Source of the DNA: Castanea sativa
Lineage: Eukaryota > Streptophyta > Magnoliopsida > Fagales > Fagaceae
Direction of reading: 5' to 3'
Length of the DNA: 64,000 nt
NCBI RefSeq assembly: GCF_040712315.1
Contig: NC_134018.1
Span: 4,611,501 to 4,675,500, forward strand
Below the pieces are notes generated by a model that was not told the DNA's origin, did no database searches, and saw only the letters and a program-made list of their open reading frames with translations. Below, in pieces: positions 22,760 to 35,933 of this stretch. The first letter of the stretch is position 1. Every line of letters starts with the position of its first letter. A program made the position numbers and the translations under genes.

Positions 22760-25248
22760 ATGGAGGGAAACCGTGGGAGCTCACAGCGCTGCGATTTGTT
22801 ACGAAAAATCAGAGGTCAAGAAAATTCAATTTCAAATTCAATAAAACGCATTGAAATACATTCACATTCTTCAATCACACTGTAATCAACAATTTCAAAT
22901 TCTTATAATTTATGGTTTCTTTGAATTTTCAGAGTTCACTCGCGCTATAGTACAAGATCTGAGCATCGGACGGTCACCGATCGTTCTCATCGATCGGTTC
23001 AGAGTTCACTGCACGAACCCTCACGCAAACTGGTTCGGGTTTTTTCTCTTTCAATTGCATGGACGATCGTATTTAGGTTTCGAAATTTTGATTTGAAGTC
23101 CAAAAACGGCACCGTTTTGTAGAATATCTTCCGAGTTTTTGAAAAATTCACACATTTTTAGCTCCTAATTGCAATTTTTTGTAAACACGCCACATCTTTT
23201 TTATATGCCGTACATCTAGTTTGTGACTCTGCTTCACAAGATTTGGCTTGTGAACACGAGATAGATGTGCCATGTGTCCATCTCTCATATACGGTGCGTC
23301 CAGTGCATTGGATGCAAGCCAGGCCTTTGAATAAAAAAGGGGCATGGTTTTTTAGGTGGATTTCATAGAAAAGGAAAATTTAAGGTGAGGTAACTAGCGT
23401 TTGTCGTTAAATCAATCAAGCATGATTGGGATGTAGTTGAAAATGTTACTATTGTTGTAAGCATTGTTATTGATTCCGTTCCGTTCCGGCCGGAACGACC
23501 GGAATTTTTCGTTCCGGTATGCAAACCGGTACCAGGATACCCAACGTTCCACCTCGGGCCAGATTTCGGGCCATTCCGGTCCATTCCGGCCATTTCGGTC
23601 CATTCCGGCCAATTCCGGCCGAGATGTGAATTCCGGCCGGTACATGATTTGGCCTATGGAAAAAAAAAAAAAAAAAATTTTGATGGCTAATATTATGTTA
23701 TAAATTTTGTTGGCTTATTAGTTATTAATTATTATGGGCTTATGTAATGAGTAATGACTTGTTATAAATCTTCTTATTGTTTGATGTTGTATTGAGGTTT
23801 AAGACATAAAAGTTAAGACTAAATGTTTTGTATTATTTGATGTTTAGTTATTGTCTTGTAAATCTTCTTATTGTGTGATGTTAAATAGATGTTATATTGA
23901 TGTTTAAGACTTAAGAGTTAAGACTAAATGATTTGTATTATTTGAAATTTAGTTATTTATTTATTAGGATTGACAATTTTATGTTTTACAAGAATATATA
24001 TAATTTAATTTTTAGGAACCCGAAACACCTTAAAACGGTACGCCGAAATCGGCCGGTACCGAAATATTCCATTCCACTGGACAAACCGAAACGGGGTCCG
24101 AAACGGTATTAATAACAATGGTTGTAAGCAACTTTGCTAAGCCCAAAATTTTGGAACTAAGGTTTAATTTTTATTGTTGTATGCAGCTGTTGCAGCTCTG
24201 TTTTGCCAAATGGGAAGGAAATTCTCACACTTCAAAGGGAAAACCATGTGCATAGGCTCGGTGAGTGGGTTTTGACCTTAACCACTTATGAGAACCTTAC
24301 AATGAGTCTTCAATTGTGTGGAATACTATCCAACTATTGATGAGTTATTGAATTCTATTTCAGGTGTCTTGCTAAGAGTGCTATTGATTGTTCAACAACT
24401 TCTGCAAGAAAATCGGCATGGGTCCAAGAGAGATATATATTACATGCACCTATCTGTATTTTGAGGTAAATCTGAATTAAGCTTCAGTCCCAATTGCAAA
24501 TGATATTTCTTTTTATAACTTAAAATTTTAGGTCTTGTAGTCTTGCGTTTTGTGAGATTTATATTCAAGTTTCCCTATTACTGTGATAGGAATCTGACAA
24601 ATGCATGGTCAGTGGAACAAATTTGAGTATCTGCCCTTAATATATACTTTGTGCAATGACTTATCAAAAAAAAAAAATTATACTTTGTGCAATCACTTTA
24701 TGTTAAAGAAAGTCACAGGCATCATCATGGGGAGAACTTTATGAGTGATAATTTGATATCTTTGGTTGTGCTTAGGTCTCCATTTGTCAACATTGTCAGT
24801 TCTTTCGGAGAAATCTGAACTTAAAATTAGATAGTATTTTATTTTCTTCCATAGATTTCAGTCCTTGTCTGCTTGAATGACATTGCTTTCTTAAATATCT
24901 TCTGCTTATTCTGCAATCCAGAACAGTCAGTTGTAGACTGGGCAATCAATGACATATGCATCCTTATGCAATGCAGTCGCCACAATCTAAATGTGGTAGG
25001 TGTTTTCCTTATGCTTTCTTTTTCACCTGAATATTGCTAATTCGTTTTTTGGTTCTGTTGGAGTGTATAAAGCCTTTGTGGTTTAAACCGAACAAATTGG
25101 GGGAAGGCTTAAAAAATTTCCAAGTGCATGACTGCACTAGCCTCAAATTTTTGTAAAACTTTTGTCACTTTGTTGTCAGTTACAAGGAACTTACACTTAT
25201 TGGGACATTTATATCTTGTCTCTTTTGGCAGGTTTCTGTAGGCAATGG
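22760..25248 (+). pseudogene. Partial SPO11-1 copy, exons 1-6 only
   Basis: Exons matching the intact gene: 22760-22814, 22933-23032, 24196-24260, 24364-24465, 24922-24995 and the 17-nt 25232-25248, all with GT and AG at their borders. The exon with the catalytic-tyrosine motif 'RDIYYM' is present, but its end holds a TGA (24462-24464) where the intact gene has a Ser codon. Exon 5 has Trp where the intact copy has Arg. Exons 7-15, which carry the Toprim domain, are missing: the homology stops at 25911, 17 bp short of the place where exon 7 would begin. A 658-bp hAT element sits in its intron 2. A truncated product of about 106 residues is possible but a working enzyme is not. Confidence 0.93.
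23463..24120. mobile_element. Non-autonomous hAT-type element (658 bp), TSD GTTGTAAG
   Basis: The element begins CATTGTTATTGATTCCG and its right end reads back as CATTGTTATTAATACCG, so the terminal inverted repeats match well. GTTGTAAG is found at 23455-23462 and 24121-24128. The matching site in the right arm (near 35222-35245) carries the target once, so this is a true insertion into the left arm. Both ends carry clusters of 'ttccggcc' and 'cggtacc' motifs; the middle is AT-rich with no coding capacity. A relic of the same family ends near 26567. Confidence 0.93.
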
Positions 25249-25911
25249 GTAGGTACTTGAGATCACACTCAGTCCTTTTAAGATAGGTAGACAATCATAA
25301 TTTTTTTTCTGTCTGAATTCTCTTTTTAAGATCGTACTCAAAAGTGTTGTTTAACACTAGCATATATGTGTTACTGGGTGAATATATCATATCTTTCCAT
25401 GTCTTAGGATTTTTATAGCCACTCATGTCATAGGATTTTTATAGCCACTGAAATGTAATATACGTTTAACTGAATGATTATCAACATGAGTAGTTTATAA
25501 ATTTTTGGATATATGGCATTCATTAGGCATAGCTAATAATTTCTATATGCCAAACTAGTTATTTCCAGTGATCTTAAAATTTTCAGATCTACCCTCAGTT
25601 TATGTACCATTGGACTCCAACAAGGCAGACCTTTCTTCAAGTAAATAAATAAATAAATAATAATAAAAAAAATTAATAAATTAATAAATAACCCTCTTTT
25701 GTGAAGGGGATTTAATAGTCCTTTAGAGGGGGGGGGGGGTGTGGCTCTGGATGAGCGATAGTACTTTACCACTTAAATAGTTCTTCACACTGTTTTTTCA
25801 TTCTTGAGTTTTCTCAACTACATAGCTGACCCTTTGACCCATAATATGCTGTGTTGATTTTGCAGTAGTATCCTTAGCCAATGTGCTTAACTGTTAAAGT
25901 TTGTTGATCCC

Positions 25912-26670
25912 CTAGGTAGTGACTTGATTCCTTCGACTAAGCACACTGCCCAATACAACACAATTTTCAACATTTTATTATTATTTATTATAGTATTATT
26001 TTTCCTCACCAGACATATATTACTTATTTCTCATTTTTAATTATTTTTTCTTATTTATTCTTAACCATAAATGTTTTCAGTTTCCTCGATTTTTACACTC
26101 ATACTTTTAAATTTTATCACATCTTCATCTACACTTTTACATCTACATTTTGCCTTCCTTCTTGTTCATAATTTCTGTATCTTCTACTAGTACCAGTGTG
26201 GCAGTACCTCTTCTCAAGTTTTGAGTCTCAAATTTCTCAATACAATTTTTTTTAGCTATACAGGTACCTTTATTCATTTCTTTTCTTTTCATTTTTTTTT
26301 CCTTTTGAGGTTTTTTGGTTTACAGAATGCAAATTTGTTTTGGTTTTAAGAATATATTTTTTTTTAAGCACAAACTTCATGCCGGCTGAATCTTGAATTT
26401 CGACAGGTATTTATCGAAACACCCCAAAACACCCAAAATAGACCAGAATGACCCGAAAGTTTTTACGAAGTGGAATAGGATGGGTTACTGTTTCAATTTT
26501 TTTACCGGCACAGTATTTTCCGACCATTACGGCCAAAACGGAATAGAATTAATAACATTGAATCAAACCTAATTACCTAAAGGCTAAAAAAAAATAAGAT
26601 TGTGTAATTTATGCTTCCTAAGAAACACCCTGAACAAAATTTCTAGAACCGCCACTATCCCAAACAGACC
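25912..26670. other. Gene-free DNA with a hAT-family relic
   Basis: No gene. About 26380-26567 resembles the right part of the hAT element at 23463-24120 ('cgaaacaccccaaaaca', then 'aacggaatagaattaata' and a closing 'acattg'), so it is a decayed relative; its left end is not recognisable. Confidence 0.55.
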
Positions 26671-27775
26671 CTTAGTCCAAGAGAAAGAGAGAGATAGCTA
26701 GAGATTGAGATAGACGAAGAGGTAGAAAATTAAAGGCAAAAATGAAGATAAAGAGGAGAAGTGGGGATAAGTGTGAGGAGGAAAATAAGAGAAAAAAAGA
26801 AAAGAAAATAAGAAACGTATGAGAAATAAGGAAAAATAAAATAAAATTGAGAAATGCTACTACAACATTTTCAAAAATCTTAAATAGCGAGTTGTTACTA
26901 GCAAATATGGTTAAGAAAAATTAATTTTTGTGGTGGGATCAAATTAGAACTAAAAACAACTTACCATATAGAATTTGTTATGAAAGTATTGTGAAAATGA
27001 AACATAACACTTCTCATTAAAATTAGATGACCCTACAACTCACTATATCATTGCCACAAGTGCTTCACGAGATTTGTTAAAAAATATCACCTAAAAATTT
27101 AAATATTAAAGAAAGAATGAAGAAAAAATATTTAAATGGAATAGAGAAAACATAAAAATTTTGTTGGAAAGTATATTTGAAAAATAGGGAGGCAAAGTTT
27201 TATGTCTTTCACAATGAATGTGTCATTACTTTCGGTATGAATGCTACATAATTTTTTTTTTTTTTATTTGAGAAATGCTATGCAAATAGTTCCATACAAT
27301 TGGGAACTATTTGTAGACATGATTTTATTTTATTTTATTTTATTCAATTTTACATAGGTACATGTACTTACCAACTTACCCTTAAAAAAATAGTTGCGAC
27401 TATCCTAAATTTTTTTAAGCCCAATAAAATTAAACATTGGTCCATAATTTGGTCCCTTAACAATATATCAGGGGCTTTCAAACCAAAAGAAAAAGCCCAA
27501 AATTTTTTTTTATCGAACTAAAATCTAGAAAATAATTATTATTATAATAACAACAAGCCCAATAAATTAAAATCTATTGAATTAAAAAATAAAAAATAAA
27601 AAAAACCCCAAGATTGGTCCTCCCTCTTCATTTAGTTTTTTTTTTTTTTAGACAAAGATAGAATCCTCATTCAGATTTTTAAATCAACAAAAATCGATTG
27701 AGTTCAATCTCTGCTTATACCAAAAACTGATTGGTGTCTTAATTTAATGATAAAAAGTAAAAATCCCATAAACCG
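26671..27775. repeat. Direct repeat, copy 1 (second at 52577)
   Basis: The same sequence in the same order recurs at 52577-53472: 'cttagtccaa.agaaagag', 'gaagataaagaggagaagtg', 'ccatacaattgggaact', 'acatgtacttaccaac', 'ggtccataatttggtccc', 'ccaaaaactgattggtgt'. This copy contains about 250 bp (26870-27180) missing from the other. I see no coding capacity. Confidence 0.85.
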
Positions 27776-28320
27776 GTTGAAACTTTATAATAATAATAAT
27801 AATTAAATTGCTGTAAACCAAATACCCAATAAAAAAAAATTTTAAAAAAATTTAACCAAAAACTCATAACCTAAAAGAGAAACAATTTGTGGATTCCAAT
27901 TAGCTCAACTAGTAAAGTCTTTCATAGTTGAATCTCAAAAGTCAAAACACAAATACCAATTTTTATTTTACTGTTGTAGGTATGTAGCCCATGTTCCTGC
28001 CAAAATAATAATTGTTAATGACTTTCTTTTTTTTGAGAATCAATTATTAATGACTTAGTTCTAGAAAAAAAAAATATAAGTTTAAAAATATAAGAAAAAA
28101 TATCAGTAGATAAAAGCAAATTAAAGGTCCATTAAAAAAATCAATATATCAGTAAGTTTAAAAATATAAGAAAAAAAAAATGAAGTTATAAAAAATTGAG
28201 GACCAAATTCACAACATGACCAAAATAGAGGCCCATAAAATAAATAAATAAAAGCAAATACTATAGAAACCAGTGGGGCCCTCCAAAGTCAACACACGGT
28301 GTGGATTGGCTTTGAAGGGC
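27776..28320. other. AT-rich gene-free DNA
   Basis: No gene. The sequence is very AT-rich with (AAT)n and poly-A runs, and includes a short duplicated phrase ('agtttaaaaatataagaaaaa' type, near 28078 and 28152). Confidence 0.55.
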
Positions 28321-28326
28321 TAATGT

Positions 28327-28446
28327 AAGGGTAATTATTGGGTACGCCTAGAGTGTGTACTCTCTCCTCTCACATAACTGTTGATCCCACTAATTAAATT
28401 TATGGTGAGACTCACAATTCATGTGAGAGGGGGAGCACGCATAGAA
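28327..28446. mobile_element. Small palindromic MITE, copy 1 (partial)
   Basis: It shares with 42075-42230 and 50464-50618 the order 'ggtaattattggg', 'tactctctcctctcacat', 'cactaattaaattta', 'tggtgagac', 'attcatgtgag'. The two halves of these elements are inverted copies of each other. The right end here is replaced by other sequence. Confidence 0.7.
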
Positions 28447-28469
28447 CTCGACATTGCTAATGTCGAGTT
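28445..28469. repeat. Perfect short palindrome (11-bp arms, 3-bp loop)
   Basis: AACTCGACATT, then GCT, then AATGTCGAGTT. The function is unknown; it lies next to the MITE end and may be the remains of another inverted-repeat element. Confidence 0.75.
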
Positions 28470-28830
28470 TCACCTGTAACTCGATTTTGTTAAAATGAGT
28501 TTCAAAACATGGACATTTTGCTACATAATTTGTAAATTAGGGGCAAATGCCCATTTTCCCCAATTAATTTTGACCTAATCTTTCTATTAACTGTCCATAA
28601 CCATTTAAATTTTGAAACTAAAACTTGATTGTTGTTTGAAAGCCCACTGGAAACTAGATATGTTTATGAGCACCCATGCCTAACAATAATTGTGTTGACC
28701 TTTATTATGTACACTTCTATTCTTATTCTCTTAAAGTAAAGAGGGATTTTTTCATGTTCTTAACGTAATGTTTGGTTTTTTTTTTGGTCAATCATGGAGA
28801 ATGCATAAAACTATGAATTAATTAGTCTGT
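28470..28830. other. No feature seen
   Basis: AT-rich DNA without a gene, between the MITE and the end of the LINE-like RNase H frame. Confidence 0.5.
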
Positions 28831-28831
28831 T

Positions 28832-30054
28832 ACATCACAAGTTAGCTTTATTAGAAGCTATAATGCTTTCCACTACAGGCAGTGGCTTCAAAAATACAAC
28901 AAAAGATGATAAACTACTTGCACCTAATTTAGCCAATGCATCAGCACATTGATTGGCCTCCCTGAAAACATGAGTTATCTGTTTGTTGGGTATCTCTCTC
29001 ACCGGGTTTCTGCAATCAGTCAACAAAGGTTTCATTAACAAATTGGTGGTATTATTGTTCATGAGCAGAACTACACTTAATGCATCCAATTCAATGATGA
29101 GATTATTCAGCCTCATTTCCTTGGCCAATAGCAGACCATCTCTGAGTGCCCACACCTCTGCCATGCAGCTGTTGGTGCATCCAAGAGGCCAAGCGTACCC
29201 TTTCAGCCACTGCCATTCATGGTTCCTAATCACACCGCCCCCTCCTGCTCTACCCGGATTTCCAAGGGCTGACCCGTCAGAATTAAGCTTAGCCCAACCC
29301 GCTGGAGGCTTCTCTCAACCCACAACAACTATTGTTTTGGCTTTAGGCAGCTTAGAATTCATGCCTATGGAGAAGAACTCAATACTTTCTTTGATGCATC
29401 TCTTGAAATTTGACCGATCCACCTTGCCAGTTCAAAAAACAAAATTATTCCTGTGCAGCCATAGTTGCCACCACACTCCCATGGGAAATAAAACCTTCCA
29501 GGGAATGCCCATAAATTTGGATTTGATGTCTATCTTGCAATTGGCTTCAAGCCATTCTCCAAGGGGTAAATTAAAGGTCTCCCTCATGCTAACCGGGTAC
29601 TGAAGTTGTTGCCAAAAGCCATGAGCAAACACACAGCCCCTTAATAGGTGGTCAATAGATTCATTGCTTTGGTGGCATAAGCTACACATGGGGTCAAGAT
29701 TTAAACCCCTCGAACCCAAAACTTCCCCGGTTGGCACACTATTATGCAGACAAAGCCATAGAAAAAATTGAATCTTAGGATAAGTTTCAACTCTCCACAT
29801 CCATGCTACCGAGACAGCAATAAGGTTCAAAGGGTTTAAACCCCTCGCCAATAAATAAGCTGATTTGAGGGAGAAAAAACCATTCTTGGAAAAAGCCCAT
29901 TGAAGAGAATCCTCTGCTTCACAGTTACAAGAAAGTGGAGTAGCTTTAATAGCATTGTCACAGTTACAAGAAAGTGGAGTAGCTTTAATGGCATTGAGAA
30001 TATGCTCAGGCAAGTCAAATGACAGACATTGTGCTTTCCATACATGGTTTAGAT
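28832..30054 (-). pseudogene. LINE 3' tail: zf-RVT and RNase H domains
   Basis: On the minus strand the first part (30013-29432) holds a zf-RVT zinc-binding domain ('WMWRVETYPKIQFFLWL', then 'CSLCHQ', 'H' and 'GC'). The second part (about 29315-28835) is a plant RNase H domain with its acidic set visible: 'LNSDGSALGNPGRAGGGG', 'AEVWALRDG', 'IIELDA' and the closing 'HVFREANQCADALAKLG'. The two parts are in different frames with stops between them. A 39-bp unit is duplicated in tandem (29921-29959, 29960-29998), adding 13 residues upstream of the zinc domain. No RT is present. It could be the 3' end of a LINE or a domesticated RNase H domain; decay favours the former. Confidence 0.85.
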
Positions 30055-31888
30055 CAAAGCATTGTTAGGCTCAAGCTAACTGGATCCCAGTTGAGAAAAC
30101 TGAAGAATGCACAAAGGCAATTTTACATAGTGCTTGTAGTGGATTTAGTTTATGAAAAAAAAAAAAGCTTGTTTTTGTTTGTTTATTTAGCAAATGAGCC
30201 AAGCTCAAGTCAAGGTTAGAACCAACTACTAAACAACCAAAATTCAAACACAATAATGTTCTTGTGAATAAGCTCGTAAACGTAGACTCAAAAGAATCTA
30301 CTTTACTTTCTTTTCCCCCAAAAATTATTATTATTTACCGCTTTATTGTATCATTCCTTGTCTCTATTAGCCAAGTCAGCTGTGATGCTGGCTGTGATAC
30401 GTGGACCATTAATCCCAAATGGGTGGAGACTTATCTAGTCATGATGTGGTTGTGTGATTCTTGTCTTTAATCTACCGACTTGTTAGGTTTCATATTACAT
30501 TCGTCCGTGATGGTGGATTGTATTATACTGTGATTTATCAAAAATAAAATAAAATAAAATAAAAATTAATTGTATAATGTCAAATTTTGTAAATGGACTG
30601 ATTTTCTGCTTTTCGCTGTGTGTATCTAAAACATTCAAGAAGACACTTGGGCCTAATTAGAATAAGCTTGAATTTCCTAGGACAAAAAGTCCATATCAGG
30701 GCTGTTTGTGATGGCTGTAGATTTTAAAAAACATAGCAGGCCTTCCTAAAGCCCAGTCGCCCAGAAATTCAAGAATTTGGTCCTTCTAATGAAAACAAAA
30801 AAGGTCTTAGATCACCCTTTCACCTACAGAAGGTGATCACTGTGGCATTTTTATTTTATTTTATTAAAATAAAATATTGAAATCCAATATTTTTGACATG
30901 GCCAAGCAACATGTAAATAGTATCCATATGAAAACCAATAATGTTTTTCAAAAAAAGATAAAAAGAAATCCATTGCTTCTTTTTTTTATCCATTCCCTAT
31001 TCCATTTTTAGATTGGATGAACAAGATTAAAAGAACCCAGCCAGTTGGCTTAAACCAAAAGCCGATCACATTATTTTATTGATTTAAATCTGCAAACTGT
31101 CAAGAGTCTTATAACTCAAACTAATTAGCTCCTCATGATGTTTCAACATAACTCAAACTAATTAGCTCCTCCACCCCCAATTCTTGAATAATTATAAAAT
31201 AAAATAAAAATCAGGCAGCCTACTAGCATAAACTTTTGAAGGTTTTCAATGCTTTACTCAAGTAATGATTTCTGTTTGCCACATCCAAAGATTCCAAACC
31301 CTTTCCAAAATCCTTTTTTTCTCCTTTGAAGGTTGTTAGTAATTTACTTGACTGTTATTAGATGATGCTCCAAAACTATGAATGGGATCTTTCATTCACA
31401 TTTTTTCCCCATCAAGAATGTATTATAAAACTTTTGGACTCTCAAATTTGGAGCATCTTATTTTCAATTCATAGGGTTCAACAAGCAATTGATATTTCAC
31501 GATCAAGAGTGTGGTACTATTTTTAGTATTGATTCTTATATATTGTATTAACAATTGAAAGATGGTCGTGAGAAGAAATCTCTATTTGATAAGACTTCTT
31601 CCTAAACCTAAGAATTTCATTGGACCCAAAAATGATACATTGTAAGACTCTTTTGACTCTTCCAATATCAATAGGTTGTGTTTCGCTCTAGTATCTTCCA
31701 AAAGGAATAAAAGATCTCTAAGGGCCGTTTCTTGGATTAAAAAGAGAGCACTTGGGCTCTATTTGACTACACTTCTTCCTATGCCTATAAAACATTGTTT
31801 AAAGATTATGTTTTAACTTTTAAATCTTGCAAATATCATATAAATGTTCTCCCAGATGGTAGAAGGTACACTGAAAATTTCAGACGAG
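30055..31888. other. Gene-free DNA downstream of SPO11-1
   Basis: No gene. It presumably contains the SPO11-1 3' untranslated region near 31888. It also has a (AAAAT)n run near 30541-30565, and a 25-bp phrase 'ataactcaaactaattagct' repeated at about 31111 and 31149. Confidence 0.6.
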
Positions 31889-33621
31889 TTAAATGTGCAC
31901 TCCACCTTGAATCTTAGATTTTATGTATTCTTTTGACAAAAAGGATAGTGAATGCACAGACAATGCTTCAATCTCAAATTTCACCCCTTTTTGCAGCATC
32001 AACTCCAGTTCCAACCTTTCATGATAAAGTAAAACTTCAGAATCTGTGTAGTCCAGGCAAACAAGGATAACAGAAGAATGACAGGTTATTTTTACAGAAT
32101 TTTACCTCCATCTTGGGACTTCTCTTTGCAGGTAGCATCTATTTAGCATAGCTTCAGCTTTCTTCTTGTCTGGCAGGAATATCAAGAACCTTGGCAGAAG
32201 ACTACAAACATAAGAAAACCAATCTGAAACACTACAAGTATCATCTCTCACCTTCTGCTGTCAGAGGAAGGAAACATTGCTGTGGAAGACAGTATTTCTC
32301 AGAATCCGAAGGAAAAACTCCAAGCCAGCATACCTCTGGGCAACGCAGTTGCTTTGCATCATAGGCCATTTGCTAACAAAATAGATGTGTAAGAGAAAAA
32401 AAACTTGTCAACTTTTCAAAAAAATAGGAAATTTACATGGTTCTTAGAGTTTCATATACACGGCCCTAGACTCCTAGTTGCCAGTATATATGTTGTTTAG
32501 CTTGCTCAAGAGGATGATAAATAAACAACAATATCATTAACAATTTAATAAACCTAACCATTGAACCAAACCGATATGTGGTCAGAATGTCAAAGCCATA
32601 TGGATCACAATCGACCAAACAATAGGTAGGTAGACACAACTTTTCAATGAGCAGCCGCAAAAACCTATTGGTACAAATGCATGTAATCACAGAAAGCCCA
32701 AATAGATACATGAAAACAAAATGATAAGTGAGACATATGGCGATATGATGAGAAACATTGTAAATAAAAGTGAAAAATTTTCACCTTCTGGTGGGGATAT
32801 CTGGATAGCCTCTTCCCTGTGAAAAAAATGGTCAAAAAGGATTTTGAAATGAGCCTAATGACTTAAGGAAGAGCTTACAGTGATGACAATGCAACGGTTT
32901 GCATTGCAGAACTGGTCATTAGCTAATCGCTCAAATACTGCATATCATTAGTAATTTAGTCAAAAGGAAGAATGTTAGAACTTAGAAGTTGTGCTTCCTA
33001 TAAGTATTACCAGTATAATTGCTTACCTGATTCCTTCTCCACAACTAGAATGTAGTCAGCAACACTAATAATGTCTACATGCAAGAATTAAGAAAATTTC
33101 AATTATCTACTATACAATAAAAAATCCTTGCACCTAATGCATAGGAAAAAAAATAGATAAATCTTATTGCCAATGCCTGCATCAATTATAAACATAGATT
33201 GGTCTAAATTGTCCTGCATATTATCTTAGTAATTGGATACCTTGGACTTCTTCAACTTGAACAGGGATGGGGTAGGCCTGCAATAGAACCGGTTCAGAAG
33301 TATTTTAATTGGAGACGATTAAATAACCATACCAGCTCCTGTTCTTACCGTGTTAGGATGATTTATGCAATCAAACTTCCTTCCACCTTCTAAGAATCTT
33401 ATCCAGCCCATCACCAACCTGTAACAGAAATATTGGGATCAACAAACAGTTAAGCACATTGGCTAAGGAAACTACAGCAAAATCAACACAGCATATTCTG
33501 GGTCAAAGGGTCAGCTATGTAGTTGAGAAAACTCAAGAATGAAAAAACAGTGTGAAGAACTATTTAAGTGATAAAGTACTACCCCTCTAAAGGACTATTT
33601 AATCCCCTTCACAAAAGAGGG

Positions 33622-33661
<40 letters not shown>

Positions 33662-35876
33662 CATTTTTTTTTAACTTGAAGAAAGGTCTGCCTTGTTGGA
33701 GTCCAATGGTACATAAACTGAGGGTAGATCTGAAAATTTTATGATCACTGGAAATAATTAGTTCGGCATATAGAAATTATTAGCTATGCCTAATGAATGC
33801 CATATATCCAAAAATTTATAAACTACTCATGTTGATAATCATTCAGTTAAACGCATGTTACATTTCAGTGGCTATAAAAATCCTATGACATGAGTGGCTA
33901 TAAAAATCCTATGACATGGAAAGATATGATATATTCACCCAGTAACTCATATATGCAATTGGCAAACAACACTTTTGAGTAAGATCTTAAAAAGAGAATT
34001 CAGACAGAAAAAAATTATTATTGTCTACTTATCTTAAAAGGACTGAATGTGATCAAAAGTACCTACCCATTGCCTACAGAAACCTGCCAAAAGAGACAAG
34101 ATATAGATGTCCCAATAAGTGTAAGTTCCTTGTAACTGACAACAAAGTGACAGAGGTTTTACAAAAATTTGAGGCTAGTGCAGCCATGTACTTGGAAATT
34201 TTTTAAGCCTTCCCCCGATTTGTTCGGTTTAAACCGCAAAGGCTTTATACACTCCAGCAGAACCAAAAAACGAATTAGCAATATTCAGGTGAAAAAGAAA
34301 GAATAAGGAAAACGCCTACCACATTTAGATTGTGGCGACTGCATTGCATAAGGATGCATATGTCATTGATTGCCCGGTCTACAACTGACTGTTCTGGATT
34401 GCAGAATAAGCAGAAGATATTTAAGAAAGCAATGTCATTCAAGCAGACAAGGACTGAAATCTATGGAAGAAAATAAAATACTATCTAATTTTAAGTTCAG
34501 ATTTCTCCGAAATATCTAAGTGCTGACTTATGCCCTTTAAAATAACTGACAATGCTGACAAATGGAGACCTAAGCACAATCAAATATATCAAATTATCTC
34601 TCATAAAGTTCTCCCCATGATGATGCTTGTGACTTTCTTTAACATAAAGTGATTGCACAAAGTATAAACTTTTTTTTTTTTTTTGATAAGTGATTACACA
34701 AAGTATAAATTAAGGGCAGATACTCAAATTTGTTCCACTGAACATGAATTTTTCAGATTCCTATCACAGTAATAGGGAAACTTGAATATAAATCTCACTA
34801 AACGCAAGACTACAAGATCTAAAACTTTAAGTTAAAAAAAGAAATATCATTTGAAATTGGGACTGAAGCTTAATTCAGATTTACCTGAAAATACAGATGG
34901 ATGCATGTAATATATATCTCTCTTGGACCCATGCCGGTTTTCTTGCAGAAGTTGCTGAACAATCAATAGCACTCTTAGCAAGACATCTGAAATAGAATTC
35001 AATAACTTATCAATAGTTGGATAGTATTCCATACAATTGAAGACTCATTGTAAGGTTCTCATAAGTGGTTAAGGTCAAAACCCACTCACCAAGCCTATGC
35101 ACATGGTTTTCCCTTTGAAGTGTGAGAATTTCCTTCCCATTTGGCAAAACAGAGCTGCAACAGCTGCAAACAACAATAAAAATTAAACCTTAGTTCCAAA
35201 ATTTTGGGCTCAGCAAAGTTGCATACAACAATAGTAACAGTTTCAACTACAACCCAATCATGCTTGATGAATTTAATGACAAACGCTAGTTACATCACCT
35301 TGAATTTTCCTTATCTATGAAATCCACTTAAAATACCATGCCCCTTTTTATTCAAAGGTCTCGCTTGCATCCAATGCGCTGGATGCACCACATATGAGAG
35401 ATGGATGCATGGCATGTCTATCTCATGTTCGCAAGCCAAATCTTGTGAAGCACAGTCACAACTAGATGTGCAACATATAAAAAGATGGATATGTGGCGTG
35501 TTTTTATCTTGCGTTTAATGTGCAAAGACAATAGAAGCAGGCCAAAACAAATCTCAAGCAATAGAGAAACAAAAGATGCACCACATATAAAGAGACGGAC
35601 AAGTGGCGCATCCATCTCACATCCATTGCACAAAGGCATTGGATGCAAGCCAAATCCTATGCATTCAATGAACACTAGAATGTAAAGAGATGGACACGTG
35701 GCACATCCATCGACCTCACATCAAAATGTGCAGAGGCATTGGACCCTAGCCAAATCCGGTTCATTTGATGAACACCAAGTGGCGCGTCCATCTTGTGTCC
35801 AGTGCCGTAGTCACTTCCTTGGATTAGCCTACAATTAAAATTCACTAATTTTGATAACAACAACAACAATAACACA

Positions 35877-35933
<57 letters not shown>

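Larger units (their letters stand above)
21372..25911 (+). repeat. Left arm of a large inverted repeat (SPO11-1 5' half)
   Basis: This arm is the reverse complement of 33435-38297, with many small differences. Shared landmarks run from 'gttcatgatatacc' (outer end) through exons 1-6 of SPO11-1 to 'tttgttgatccc' (inner end, 25911). It contains a SINE and a hAT element that the right arm lacks, and it lacks about 670 bp of intron 2 present in the right arm. The two arms are separated by 7.5 kb. Confidence 0.93.
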
